From positions 49,428,975-49,492,974 of the forward strand of contig JACSVZ010000007.1 of the NCBI GenBank assembly GCA_014706295.1: DNA of 64,000 nt. The letters are read 5' to 3'. The notes under the pieces were generated by a model. It had not been told where the DNA came from. It did not search any database and saw nothing but the letters and a program-made list of their open reading frames with translations. The DNA is from Lycocorax pyrrhopterus obiensis (taxonomy: Eukaryota; Chordata; Aves; Passeriformes; Paradisaeidae). Each line of letters begins with the position of its first letter. Within the stretch, counting starts at the first letter, position 1. The position numbers and the translations under genes are program-made. This document shows positions 12,901 to 22,333 of this stretch, piece after piece.

Positions 12901-15900
12901 AAAAACAAACTGAGTTTGTCATGTCCTGGTTGGAATTTCAGATATCATAAAAAGGTTGGGTTTGCAGTTTTCCCCCACCTATTTTACATGAGGAGAATGA
13001 ATATCATGTATAACTTCTACTGAATTAAGAGAGAGAAACTACTGTTTGCAGTTCTGTCCACTAAATTTTAAAGAGTTTGGATGATTAAAGATAAGATTGA
13101 GATGAATGGCTTCCTAGAGAAACGTGTCCTTCCATCACTACCAATAGGCACTAGACAACTAAGTTACATTAAATAGGTAAATTTTAAGCAGCTACAGATT
13201 GGCCCAAGACATCATGCTCTTTACATACATTAAATGTATTAATATTTTCTTCGAAAATGTGTATTCCAGTTATTTAGCGGGGCTTTTTCATAAAAATACT
13301 TGAAGAGATGTTAAGTTGAAACCATTCCATTAAAATTTTGGATTAGTGCCATGGGAAATATGCCACTACTGCCACAGGAAAACCATCTCATTCTGTTTAC
13401 TCTCTGTGTACTTTTTTCAACCAAAATTCTTTGTCTAAGCTGAAGCTCTTTATTTCAGATGATTCATTCCGGACTCATTCTTCTGGTAATAGTGGGAATG
13501 CTGCCTTCCCTTCTAGTTCTTCTCGCAACTTATTTAACTCAGCTGACCAAAAGAACAATGGAAATAAGGAGAGCTCATCCCGAAAGATGAGCATGTAAGT
13601 TGTTGACAAGAGGTTAAACCGAGCCTGGGGGTAACGTTTTCAAAAGGAAACTCGAAAGAGCCATGTTAAATTAGGCCTATATTTATAATACTTCTGCACA
13701 CAGATTTTGAAATACTAAAATAGCAGGGTAGAAATGTGATGTATGCAATTATAAGTGTTTCTAAGATGGTATTACCTTCTAATTAGTCTTTCACATTTTT
13801 CTCCTGCACACATCTGCATTCAGCTGGTACCTAAATGGGAGGGTAGAATGGGACAAAGTGAAGGTTAGTGCCTTTGATATATAATAACTACAGTCACAGT
13901 GATTTAGCTGCCTGTAGTTGGAGAAATAGAATATAAGTATTTTTAGGCTACTTAGTTTTTAATTTTCCTTCTTTTTGTGTGCTTACGTAAATGTTTATGT
14001 ATCATTATGTAACAATTTTGTGATGAATCTTGAGACTGATGATGAACTGCTACTGCTACTTGTTATTAATGCTGCCTTCTTTGCCTTAGCCTTTTAAAAA
14101 ACCCAAAAATTGAATGCTAGGCATATCCCTGAGGCTGCTTTCCTTTAAACATCAGCTTGTGCTGTTCAGCATTTTGCAAGAACAAAATCAAAGATGTATT
14201 TTTTGCTCCTGTGATAAAACTGTAAGTCATAGAAAATCACTGTGACATATACTCACCCAAATCTCTGTAGACTCTCGCAGCAAATTCCCTGCAGATTCCT
14301 TTTACACTAGAACTAAATTACTGTCATGGGATTAGCTGTAATATTGTGGGCTCAAACGGAGGCTTTTCTTTGCTAGCAGAGATTTGTATTCTTAGTCAAG
14401 GCAGAATGGAGAAAGGAAAGGAGCCAGCTATAGCAAGAAAGGGAGTTTGGGAAAGTAGACTTCAGTGTAATAGAAACTACAACTGGAAGCTGAGACAGGA
14501 AAAAGGAAACATCTTGTATTGGTTTGCCAGGTATAAAGAGGAAACAATAGTGATGATCTGTGTTGGTAAATTAAATATCTGCATGAACATATTTTTCCAA
14601 TTCTATATTTTCAGCTTCCTTTAAAAAACAAACTAAAACATCTCCCCAACTTTGCTCAGGATTTTAAGTTAATAAAAATTACTGAATTTTAAAATAAAGC
14701 ACTCAAAAATGTAACAAACAAAAAAAGAAATTTTCAGGACAGTATTCATTTAACTCCTTGTGTACTTGATTTTTTTTTGCTGGAATTTTACCATCCTCAC
14801 TGTAAAAGATAAATTGTTTTGTAGAATGAACGCAAGCTTGCATAGTGACCTATTAATTTTAAAACTGCTTTTTTTTTTTTTGTAGAAAAGGTTGGAAGGT
14901 CAATTGTGAATGCAGATGGACTGTTTATGTTAAGTGATTTCACAGGAATAGCACTTTAAGGGGCCAAATCACTTTGCCCTCTCTCCCTGTCTTTGCCAGT
15001 TTCTAATGCCTTCTCTTAAAAATACCCACAGTACTTCAGACGTTTTATAGGTGATCATTAGGGGGTCACTTATTTCAAAGTGCACCATTTCAAAGTCAGC
15101 AGTTAGATCAGTAGCCATGCTGACATTTTCAGCTATCTGTAAAGTAAATGGGGCATGTATCCTGAGAACATAAAATGTCATGGAGTGCTACATAGTTTCA
15201 AAAATTAGGTGTGCTCAAAACCTCATTTTCTTTCACCCTAATCACTGTATGCCTCTTTTCCTCGCTTTAAAACCAGAAAATTAGTTCAAATGTTGTAAAT
15301 ACTTTTAGCAATCTGTAGAAATTCCAATTATTTGCTGTCCCACAAGGATTTGGGGAAAATGAATGGATTAATAATCACAAAGCACAGTGAGGTGCAAAGG
15401 TTAGTTAGACAAATTTTTTATATCACATAAAACTTATCCAAATTTCAAAGGTTTTTCTATCTGTAATTTAAAATACAACTGATAGCTTTTGTTTAAATAC
15501 AAAGGGACAGAAAAAGGCTTACACAGAGCAGTTTGCACCTTTGTCTTCAGGCAGGAGAGTGGAATGTAAGAAACACAGCTTCAAGTATCTGTGTACGCTT
15601 CCCAAATGAATACCTTAAGAGCAGAGTGTTTGAAAGTAATATCTGATCAAACACAATGATCTGGATGCTTTTTCTGGTTCAGAAAGTCCCTGAACTGCAT
15701 AGGGTCAGAAGCCAAGAGGATGTACCAGGGAAAGAAAAACATTTTTGGGGAAAGAAGAGGAAGCTTAGGATGTCCTACATTCAGTTCTGAATGAGAGTTT
15801 TAATGTTCTGTGTTCTTACAGGAAAAGGCATCTCTCAATTTGGTCTAATGTCTGCTGTGCTGCAGATTCAACTTCTTTTTTGTAAATTGACCCAATAGTT

Positions 15901-18582
15901 TTTCATAATAAAATGAACTGTTTTTGTAAGAAAATGAAGCAGCTCTATAAGGAGTTATTAAGAGATACAGGTACAGGAATATTTGGTGGTAAATGCATTC
16001 AATCACAGATATGTTTAGCTGTACTTTTTATCTTTTCTTTTGCTCGGGAAGTCAGGCCTGGTGCTAAATATATGCACACTAAAATTAAAAAAAACCAACC
16101 CAAACCAACAAAAATTTCAGTTTCAAGGAAGCATTATTTTCTAAGTTGAATGATGGAAAAAATTGATATCCAGGTATATAAACAGCTGACAGAAATCACT
16201 CTGAGAGAAGAATTTGAAAATTGTACAGTGAGAGGTGCAAATGAATCAATAAGCATCATCTTTGGTGGACTCACTAAGGCAGAAAACTTGTGAGAAAATA
16301 CTAATTGGGTATTTTTGTAGACTGTCTCATCATGCAGATTTACATATGTGCTGGTTAAAATTTGCACTGACCATCTCAGTTCTGGCAAGACCTAACTTTT
16401 AGTTTGCTGGCTCTGCAACTTGAGTAAGGTAACTTCTAATATGTTTCTTTTTCTAAGTAAATATGTGGGCAGTAACACATTTAATAATTAAAGTATTAGC
16501 AGATAAAATTAATGATTCTTAGTTCAAAGTGATATATGCTTGGACAAAATATTGATTAATTGCTTAAGCCTAGTATTTTCCATAAAATTGCTCTACAGAA
16601 TATTGGCAAATATTCACTTTTGACACTATAGTGCAGTTTGCAGGGATGAAGAATTTCTGATTTCATATATGATAGTGCTCCAGAATTTTTCAAAACTCAG
16701 AGTTACTTTGGTGGAGAACTGAAGTCTTTTCTTAGCACAGTCATGCATTCAAACATTCAGTTCAAACTAAGTTGTGTGTGCCAATTAAAATTTCATCTCT
16801 TTTTAAAAATAACAGAAATGCATGAAAAAAAATTAGTAAATCATGCTCCAGTGCTCACAAGCAGGTGACAAGAAAGTATTGTTTTAGTGTAGGTGTCAGT
16901 TGCTAGGTGTTAGGTAATACTCAGGCAATAGAAAATGCAAGAATTATGCTAAAGAAGCACCCATAGAAGTTAATGGGGGAATCAGAAAAGAGATGACTAT
17001 GTGCTTGAAGTACCTGATGGAATAGGAAAGAATCAGAAAGAGCACTGCTTGAGTACTTTGTCCCACCAGAGATCTTACTTCATTTGCAGAGCAGACAAGT
17101 TTTTCTGAGTTCCCGTTGAAGAGTTGCCAGTTAGATCATGAATCATCCTAGTGCAGACATTAACATAATTCATGAACACTGTGTTCTGTCAAGCAGTCCG
17201 AGCTTGTATCATTATGCTATGTAGCTTTATTATTTCTTCTGAATGTTTTCAGCTTTATGAGATTAATTTAGATATAAGCTGTTTTGCTTGAGTTTATATT
17301 GCTGTAATGTGACTGATTTCAACATGCAATTGTTTAAAACTGTTTAGAAACTTTATATAGATTCGTCAATGAATATATCCACTTCATAGACAGCATTTAA
17401 GTATTTTGCATCTTGCCTATAGACATACAGATACTGCCTGATGTTATTTCACTTTGAATTAAAACTTTCTTCAAGGTTGTGTGGTATAGGTTTTCCATCT
17501 TGTAAAAAGAGGGAGTAGATTTATTGTTGCATAAAAAGTAATTTTCTAATAATAAATTAGAAATTTCTAATAATAAATTAGAAAATTAATTTTTATGCAA
17601 CAATAAATCTAAATAAATAGCAGTATTTTATAAGATGTCCACAGCTGACCTTTAAGACATCCAGTTTGGTGTGTGACCATGATGTACCAGTTATATGTTT
17701 AAGATAAGTATCTTAAAGTAATGTCTTTCATCCAGTCATATAATTGCTTAGAAAGTTAAGCACAAGATGAAATAATTCTGCCACTCATCTACTACACTTT
17801 TAGTTACTTACAGCTTTTTATCATGTTTTCATCATGACGTTTAAGATGCTGGGACTTCTGAGTTCCAGTGGGACTGGCATGTGTTTTGTGTCCCATTTCT
17901 ATGATGAAGCTAGTAGGTATCCTGACACTGAGATGTTATCATATAATATATGCAGTTTTAAAATATTCAGCAGTTTTACAACAGTGAAACAGAACAATAT
18001 GTTGTGTTATTTGTAAATGATACCCTAAAATATTGATACAAGTTAATATTTCCACAGAGTTCTAAAAGTTATGCCCTGTTCTTGGAAATATTTCTGACTG
18101 ATACAAATAGCTGTTAATTGACACAGCTACAACTCTTTGAAGCTGAAAAATGGTATATTTAAAGATTAAAAAATTAAGGAATGAAAAATCCAGAGATTAC
18201 CCAAATGACTTTGTGGTCAACATAAGACCTAGAAACCACACTGTCATGTGCCACACTTCTGGCACTTTTTGTAGCCATGAGTAGACTGCTTGTACCACCT
18301 TAACTATCTCACTCAGATGGATCTCTTCAGGACCTTCTGTAGACAAGTTAATGGAGGACTTCACTCTTCCTGAGAAGAATGCCCTCAGAATGTGTCCATG
18401 TGGCTTTTTCAGTGGGTGCAGTAGAGCAGCTAGTAATTTTTAAAGAGGAGCAGCTAAGAGTTATGTTAAAATGTTGTGCACAATAGCAGTTTATTATGTT
18501 ATGTAATTTAATAATATAGTAACAATGTATTATGTGTGTTTCTTCTTTTGTATGAAGAAAAAACAGAAAATCAAACTCCTAG
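873..18582 (+). CDS. PPP4R4: Protein phosphatase 4 regulatory subunit 4, 3' half of gene (14 coding exons)
   Basis: PPP4R4 is a HEAT-repeat regulatory subunit that binds the PP4 catalytic subunit in the cytoplasm. Fourteen exons join into one uninterrupted 447-codon frame ending in TAG. This matches roughly the C-terminal half of the vertebrate protein (about 870 aa), so the 5' half lies before the window. The first seven exons encode alpha-helical HEAT-type sequence with landmarks such as [27 protein letters not shown] and [11 protein letters not shown]. Exons at 9131 and 11146 encode a charged, probably coiled-coil stretch rich in Glu, Lys and Gln. The last five exons encode a Ser-rich basic tail. 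Phases run 0,0,0,1,2,0,0,0,1,1,2,1,2 across the 13 introns, and every junction has GT and AG. Apart from the CR1 fragments and palindrome listed separately, the introns show nothing recognised. Family and gene identity are recalled from the known protein, not searched. Confidence 0.95.
2331..2414 (+). CDS. PPP4R4: PPP4R4 coding exon b
   Basis: 84 nt, phase 0 at both ends. The donor is GTGGGT. It encodes [16 protein letters not shown] and then a Gly/Ser/Asn-rich linker. It continues directly from exon a. Confidence 0.93.
2537..2608 (+). repeat. G/T-rich low-complexity tract
   Basis: About 70 nt made almost only of T and G in runs such as GGTTTTTTGGTGG. It lies in the PPP4R4 intron between exons b and c. 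Confidence 0.7.
3515..3697 (+). CDS. PPP4R4: PPP4R4 coding exon c
   Basis: 183 nt (61 codons), phase 0 at both ends. The acceptor is TTTCTAG and the donor GTGAGC. It contains [16 protein letters not shown] and [13 protein letters not shown], the most recognisable PPP4R4 segment in the window. Confidence 0.95.
4431..4536 (+). CDS. PPP4R4: PPP4R4 coding exon d
   Basis: 106 nt, phase 0 to phase 1. The donor is GTAAGA. It encodes [18 protein letters not shown] and [18 protein letters not shown]. Confidence 0.94.
5291..5438 (+). CDS. PPP4R4: PPP4R4 coding exon e
   Basis: 148 nt, phase 1 to phase 2. The acceptor is TTTTTCAG and the donor GTATGA. It encodes [19 protein letters not shown] and the downstream [11 protein letters not shown]. 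Confidence 0.95.
5712..5765 (-). mobile_element. CR1 LINE fragment (about 50 bp)
   Basis: The stretch CACCACATCTCCATGTCTGT through ACCTCCAGGGATGGTGACTC nearly repeats part of the longer CR1 copy at 6820-6860. It is a short relic in the PPP4R4 intron between exons e and f, in the same orientation as the larger copy. Confidence 0.65.
6706..7505 (-). mobile_element. CR1 LINE, 5'-truncated 3' end
   Basis: Read on the - strand, this carries the C-terminal part of the CR1 reverse-transcriptase ORF. Landmarks are [37 protein letters not shown] and the terminal [15 protein letters not shown] region. The + strand reads as the typical CR1 3' end, with AAGATCATCAAGTCCAACC. The coding frame shifts near 7328-7345 and there are stops, so it is dead. 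It lies inside the PPP4R4 intron between exons e and f, antisense to the gene. Confidence 0.9.
7967..8111 (+). CDS. PPP4R4: PPP4R4 coding exon f
   Basis: 145 nt, phase 2 to phase 0. The acceptor follows a run of T and the donor is GTAAGC. It encodes [16 protein letters not shown] and [17 protein letters not shown]. Confidence 0.95.
8998..9039 (+). CDS. PPP4R4: PPP4R4 coding exon g (42-nt small exon)
   Basis: 42 nt, phase 0 at both ends. It encodes [14 protein letters not shown]. The acceptor is CTTTATAG and the donor GTAAGT. It is short but keeps frame and fits the family sequence. Confidence 0.92.
9131..9205 (+). CDS. PPP4R4: PPP4R4 coding exon h
   Basis: 75 nt, phase 0 at both ends. It encodes [17 protein letters not shown] and the start of a charged helical stretch. 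The acceptor is TTTTGAAG and the donor GTATAT. Confidence 0.92.
11146..11221 (+). CDS. PPP4R4: PPP4R4 coding exon i
   Basis: 76 nt, phase 0 to phase 1. It encodes [14 protein letters not shown] and the end of the probable coiled coil. The acceptor is TTCTTTTAG and the donor GTAAGT. Confidence 0.92.
11385..11432 (+). repeat. AT-rich tandem repeat, 7-bp unit
   Basis: About six copies of AATATAT followed by a TA run. It lies in the intron between PPP4R4 exons i and j, about 230 bp before exon j. Confidence 0.85.
11661..11741 (+). CDS. PPP4R4: PPP4R4 coding exon j
   Basis: 81 nt, phase 1 at both ends. It follows an uninterrupted T tract of about 18 nt plus AG. It encodes a Ser-rich segment with [14 protein letters not shown]. 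The donor is GTAAGA. Confidence 0.88.
12075..12168 (+). CDS. PPP4R4: PPP4R4 coding exon k
   Basis: 94 nt, phase 1 to phase 2. It encodes [20 protein letters not shown] and then NIDKCP. The donor GTATCT is weak; it was chosen because it is the phase that joins correctly to the next exon. Confidence 0.85.
12609..12679 (+). CDS. PPP4R4: PPP4R4 coding exon l
   Basis: 71 nt, phase 2 to phase 1. It encodes [18 protein letters not shown]. It was found because exons k and m do not join in frame directly; this exon closes the gap and matches the family's STTGYTTSVSG-type segment. The acceptor is TTTTAAAG and the donor GTAAGT. Confidence 0.85.
13459..13594 (+). CDS. PPP4R4: PPP4R4 coding exon m
   Basis: 136 nt, phase 1 to phase 2. 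It encodes [17 protein letters not shown] and a Ser/Asn-rich tail ending RKMS. The donor GTAAGT overlaps an in-frame ATG TAA, so unspliced RNA would stop one codon later. Confidence 0.88.
13595..18557 (+). other. PPP4R4 last intron, about 5 kb
   Basis: This is the longest complete PPP4R4 intron in the window. It is AT-rich and contains the 94-bp inverted repeat at 17517-17610. I saw no CR1 fragment and no further coding exon in it. Confidence 0.8.
17517..17610. repeat. 94-bp near-perfect inverted repeat
   Basis: A 33-nt left arm at 17517-17549 pairs with a right arm at 17578-17610 with a single mismatch (G versus T at arm position 22). The 28-nt centre is itself partly symmetric. The arms begin AGATTTATTGTTGCATAAAA. 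It is very AT-rich and lies in the last PPP4R4 intron. It could be a small MITE, a hairpin RNA or a local palindromic duplication; I do not recognise a family. Confidence 0.9.
18558..18582 (+). CDS. PPP4R4: PPP4R4 terminal coding exon (8 residues plus stop)
   Basis: The exon starts after ATGAAG and completes an Ile codon, then encodes KNRKSNS and TAG. It resembles the basic KSRKSN-type end of the vertebrate protein, which is why it was accepted despite being tiny. A second acceptor 9 nt downstream (after AACAG) would also keep frame and drop three residues. The 3' UTR follows. Confidence 0.8.
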
Positions 18583-21500
18583 ATCATCTGACAGAAAAAT
18601 GAGGGAACCACAGGCTGGAAGAAGCAATGTTCTGGTGAGATAAGGTGGGAGCAGCAGATGGGACTCCCTAATGCCTGGACTGAATAAAATGCATCCTGCA
18701 ATGTTAAAACTTTAAAATAAATCTTTTAAATAAAATTCCAAGCTGTAAAATATGTTCTGATAAGCAATGTAATGGTTGCAGAATTCTAACATTGTAGTGA
18801 AATGATATGAAATATAACTTCAGCTATGTGCTCTTAACTGCTGCAGCTAAAGAGGAGATTCTGTTTTCTTCAGTTATGCCTTTGTAGTTTGAATTCTTGG
18901 ATTTAGAATGCACATACCCATTATTTAATTGGCTTTTTTACAATCTTAGCAACTCTTAGCTCCCATACTTTAAGCAAGAAATAGAAGGAATTGTTATGAA
19001 TATGAAGAAGTAATCCCACATTTTAAAGAATCTGTAAACCTAATTTAAGACCAAAGTCCAGAAACATTGATCAGTGTATAAAAAAACATAGACTTTTGAA
19101 GCATTGTGCTGTGAATTTGGAATTAATGTTTTTACAAGTACAAAGTTCATAAAAATTCTGTGTAAGTTTCAAAGCAATCTAAAAGCAAATGTCTCCAGAT
19201 TATGTAAAAAAAAGGTTTTATTTCATAAGTTTTGTTGTATAAATACTTGTTTTAATTTTTAGTATTTCAAATTGTATTTTCACTTTAATAATTTATAATA
19301 ACAAATCTAGTTTTTAATCAACTGCTATTGCAAGCTGTCATGGTTCAGTGATGTCATCTGCATTTGTTTGTATTAATGCTAATGTTTCTATCAAAATTTA
19401 TGTGGAAAAACATGCAATCATATTTTAAAAAGTTCTATTTATGCCAATACTTGAGAGAGAGATTATGAAGCTATTGTCAGCTTCTCTGTTTCAAAATGGA
19501 GGCAGCATAAATATATTGATATCAGAAATATATTGTTTTTAAAATTTATTGGTGTATGATAAAGATGGTCTGGTCTGTGTATGCATATGCGTGTGTGGTT
19601 ACTTTTTATAATGTAAAAACATGAATGATGATGAAAATAAAACCTAGGACAATGCTGTACATGCATGTTCTTGAAAAAAAAAATTCTCAGGGCATCTTTT
19701 ATAATTAAAATAAATAAAAGCACTTACCTATGGAGGGTATTTATTTAAAATAGTGATAATGCTGGATGTGTGCTGTCTTGTGTGAAGTACAAAATGTTTC
19801 TTTGGATTTAGCGCTGTCTGAATTCTTAGGCTTCCTGCACTGCAGTTGGATTTAGCTGTATTCACTGTCTTAAGTCACAGGCATTGTTTGGGGTCTGTGG
19901 AAATACTTAATTTTTCAGTTTGTTCTGCAGCCTGGCATAGGATCTTGTAAATCACAAATTTCTTTAAAAGCTTCTTCAAGTTTTATGATGTTTAACATTC
20001 AGTATTGATATAGGCATTCAGATGACCAGGGCTGGCTCCTCCTGGGCTCTGCTTTTGGGTCATTAATGCAAAAAGATACTCGCAGTTCCCCAGGGACAGC
20101 TGACTCAAGTGCCAGCTACAGCTGCTCGCCCGAGGGCCACAGGAGGCTGCTCAGTCTGTTCTTAGTCTGACCTTTGCCAGGGACCACACTCAGATCATCA
20201 GCAGCCAGCTGTAGAACAGGACTCAAAACTGTATTTGCCCTTTCCATGCCTTTACTAGAGCAGTGTAGAACAACCTGTAAGTTCAGAAATGTGAAGCTCT
20301 TCCTCCCCTTCATAAGCATGTAATGAGTTCCGTAAATTGTCTTTTGTTTCTTCTTGGTTGTCGTTGTCTGTCATTTTAAACTGATTAATTTATTTAATGC
20401 TGATAACACGTGCTCTACTCAATAACCCTATTGTGTATTAAATTCCTTCAATGTAATCTTTAAATGCTCTGTTTAGACATTCTTTGGACTGTACATTTTC
20501 CTTGTGCAATACCTCTGGCATCTTGTGCATACTTTCATCAGTCCTTTACACTACAGACCTTCACCCAAGCAGTCTTTTTAGGAGCCACTTCTTTCTGGGT
20601 TAGTTCTCTTAAACAGCCCCAATACTTTTGAACCCTTCAGAGCATTGTTTTTACCTGCTGGTCAGCTGTAGCTCAGGAATAACAGCTGAAGGTCAGCCGT
20701 GCAGTGGAATTGGTTGGTTTTCATATAGACCAGCGGCAGGAAGGAGTGATTCTCCTTCTGGGTACATTTGTAATGCAATCTGGGGTTAGGTTAGATGCAC
20801 CTTCGTAGTCTAGTCAGAGAGCAGAGCCTGGCTCCCGAGTCCTTTTGTGAGTGGCTTACACCAGTGTCTGGGCTGTTGTAGGCAGACATCAAATGGTAAC
20901 TGAGATGATTTTTATAGAGATTTATCAGCTTTATTCTATAATATATCTTTTTATCTTCTCTAGCAGATGTATCTGTTTATGTGTGTTTACTGATAGACAC
21001 CTGTGAAGTTCCTTGCCAAATGATTTTGAAAAATCTTCTGCTCCCTTTTGGGCAATTATTTAGTGAAGGTTGGATGAGCAAGCAGAATAATGCTGAGACC
21101 TGTTAGTTGCATAAAACTAGAAGTAGCTTTTTGCGTTGTTTCGTACTTTATACAGAGGACTCTGCTAATTAAAATCTATTAAATGTTAAGATCTTGTCAT
21201 TCTGTTGGAAGCACTGCTGTACTTGAAAAAAGAAATTGTATTTAGATAATGGAAATATTTTTCTGACACCTTTTGGATTTTAGGATCAACTCTGTGAATA
21301 GATTTATTCCACTTTAATGGACGTATGTTTTTTCCTACCAATGTTGGCCTTAGTTCAGTCATAGAGTCCTGTTACATAGTTCACCCTGGTGTCTAGATGA
21401 TACTACAGGTAGGAATTCTGGGTTTAGGAGAGGGCTAGCTTTGTGCTATGAAATAGTACAGGCCAGATTTTCCAAAATCAGAATACCTAAGTTATTTTTC

Positions 21501-22141
21501 GGAACTATTTTGTTTTTAATTCAAAAAATATTTTTAAAGCACATCATGTACTCTGAGAAAATCAGGTGATTTGCATAAACACTTTGAAAGAGGTCACACT
21601 CACAATGTAGACTTCATGATAGACTTAGCACAATTTCTACAGTAATAAAATAAAGATCTCTAGACAGAGGCTATAAATCCTCTTATAGGGCTTGATACTG
21701 CTTCTGTTTTTATAACTGGCAAAATTCTGCAAACATTGATGTCACTGGGCTCTTAAGTCTCTTTGCAACAGAAAGTAACACTGAGGAATGCAGTATTTGG
21801 GAATGAGCTTCCTGAATATTTTGGCATGTGAATATCTGGGGCTTTTTATTCAGATTTATCACTAAAATACTGATTTTTGAAAGTTCTGTTCTGTGGTTGT
21901 TGGGTTTTCTTTTAATTTCGAAGATAGATTTTACAAGTCACATTTTTGTCACTTTGAGCCTTAATGAAATTAGCTTGTTACATGGCATTAATAAAATATT
22001 GCTAGAATGACCTAGTGCTAGCTGGGGAGAAAAAAACAGGTTTTCACATTTCATATTTCAGTGTGTTTTTATTCTAAAATAAATTAACAAAATAAAAATA
22101 AAGCCTCTTACATACCAAAGAATAAAAACTATTACCTTTAT
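18583..22141. other. Tail-to-tail spacer between PPP4R4 and SERPINA10
   Basis: About 3.6 kb separates the two convergent stop codons. It holds the PPP4R4 3' UTR with several AATAAA signals at its left end and the short SERPINA10 3' UTR at its right end. No other coding sequence or known repeat was recognised. Confidence 0.75.
18683..18688 (+). terminator. Candidate PPP4R4 polyadenylation signal
   Basis: The first AATAAA, about 100 nt after the PPP4R4 stop. Further AATAAA copies at about 18717, 19709 and 19713 give possible longer 3' UTRs. Which is used cannot be told from sequence. Confidence 0.5.
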
Positions 22142-22142
22142 T
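22137..22142 (-). terminator. Candidate SERPINA10 polyadenylation signal overlapping the stop codon
   Basis: On the - strand the stop reads TGAATAAAGG, so an AATAAA starts at the last base of the stop codon. A second AATAAA lies at 22073-22068. If the first is used the 3' UTR would be only about 20-30 nt. Confidence 0.4.
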
Positions 22143-22333
22143 CACATTTCTGTTGGATCAGTCACCCTGCCAATGAACAGTAATGTTTTAAAAGTTTCTT
22201 CAAAAATCATGAAAAGGAATGGTCGGTCCACTTTGATGACAGGAGGCACTGTGAATGCAGTTATTTCTGACCCACTTGCTGCTGCAGCCTCAGTTCCTTC
22301 TTCATCCACTTCAATAACTGCCTTTTGGACAAC
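22142..22333 (-). CDS. SERPINA10: SERPINA10 coding exon 4 (reactive loop and C-terminus)
   Basis: 192 nt including TGA. It begins VVQKAVIEVDEEGTEAAAA, carries the reactive loop SEITAFTVPPVIKVDRPF and ends GRVTDPTEM. The acceptor is TGCACTTCAG. Confidence 0.95.
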   Translation of the reverse strand, partial: VVQKAVIEVDEEGTEAAAASGSEITAFTVPPVIKVDRPFLFMIFEETFKTLLFIGRVTDPTEM

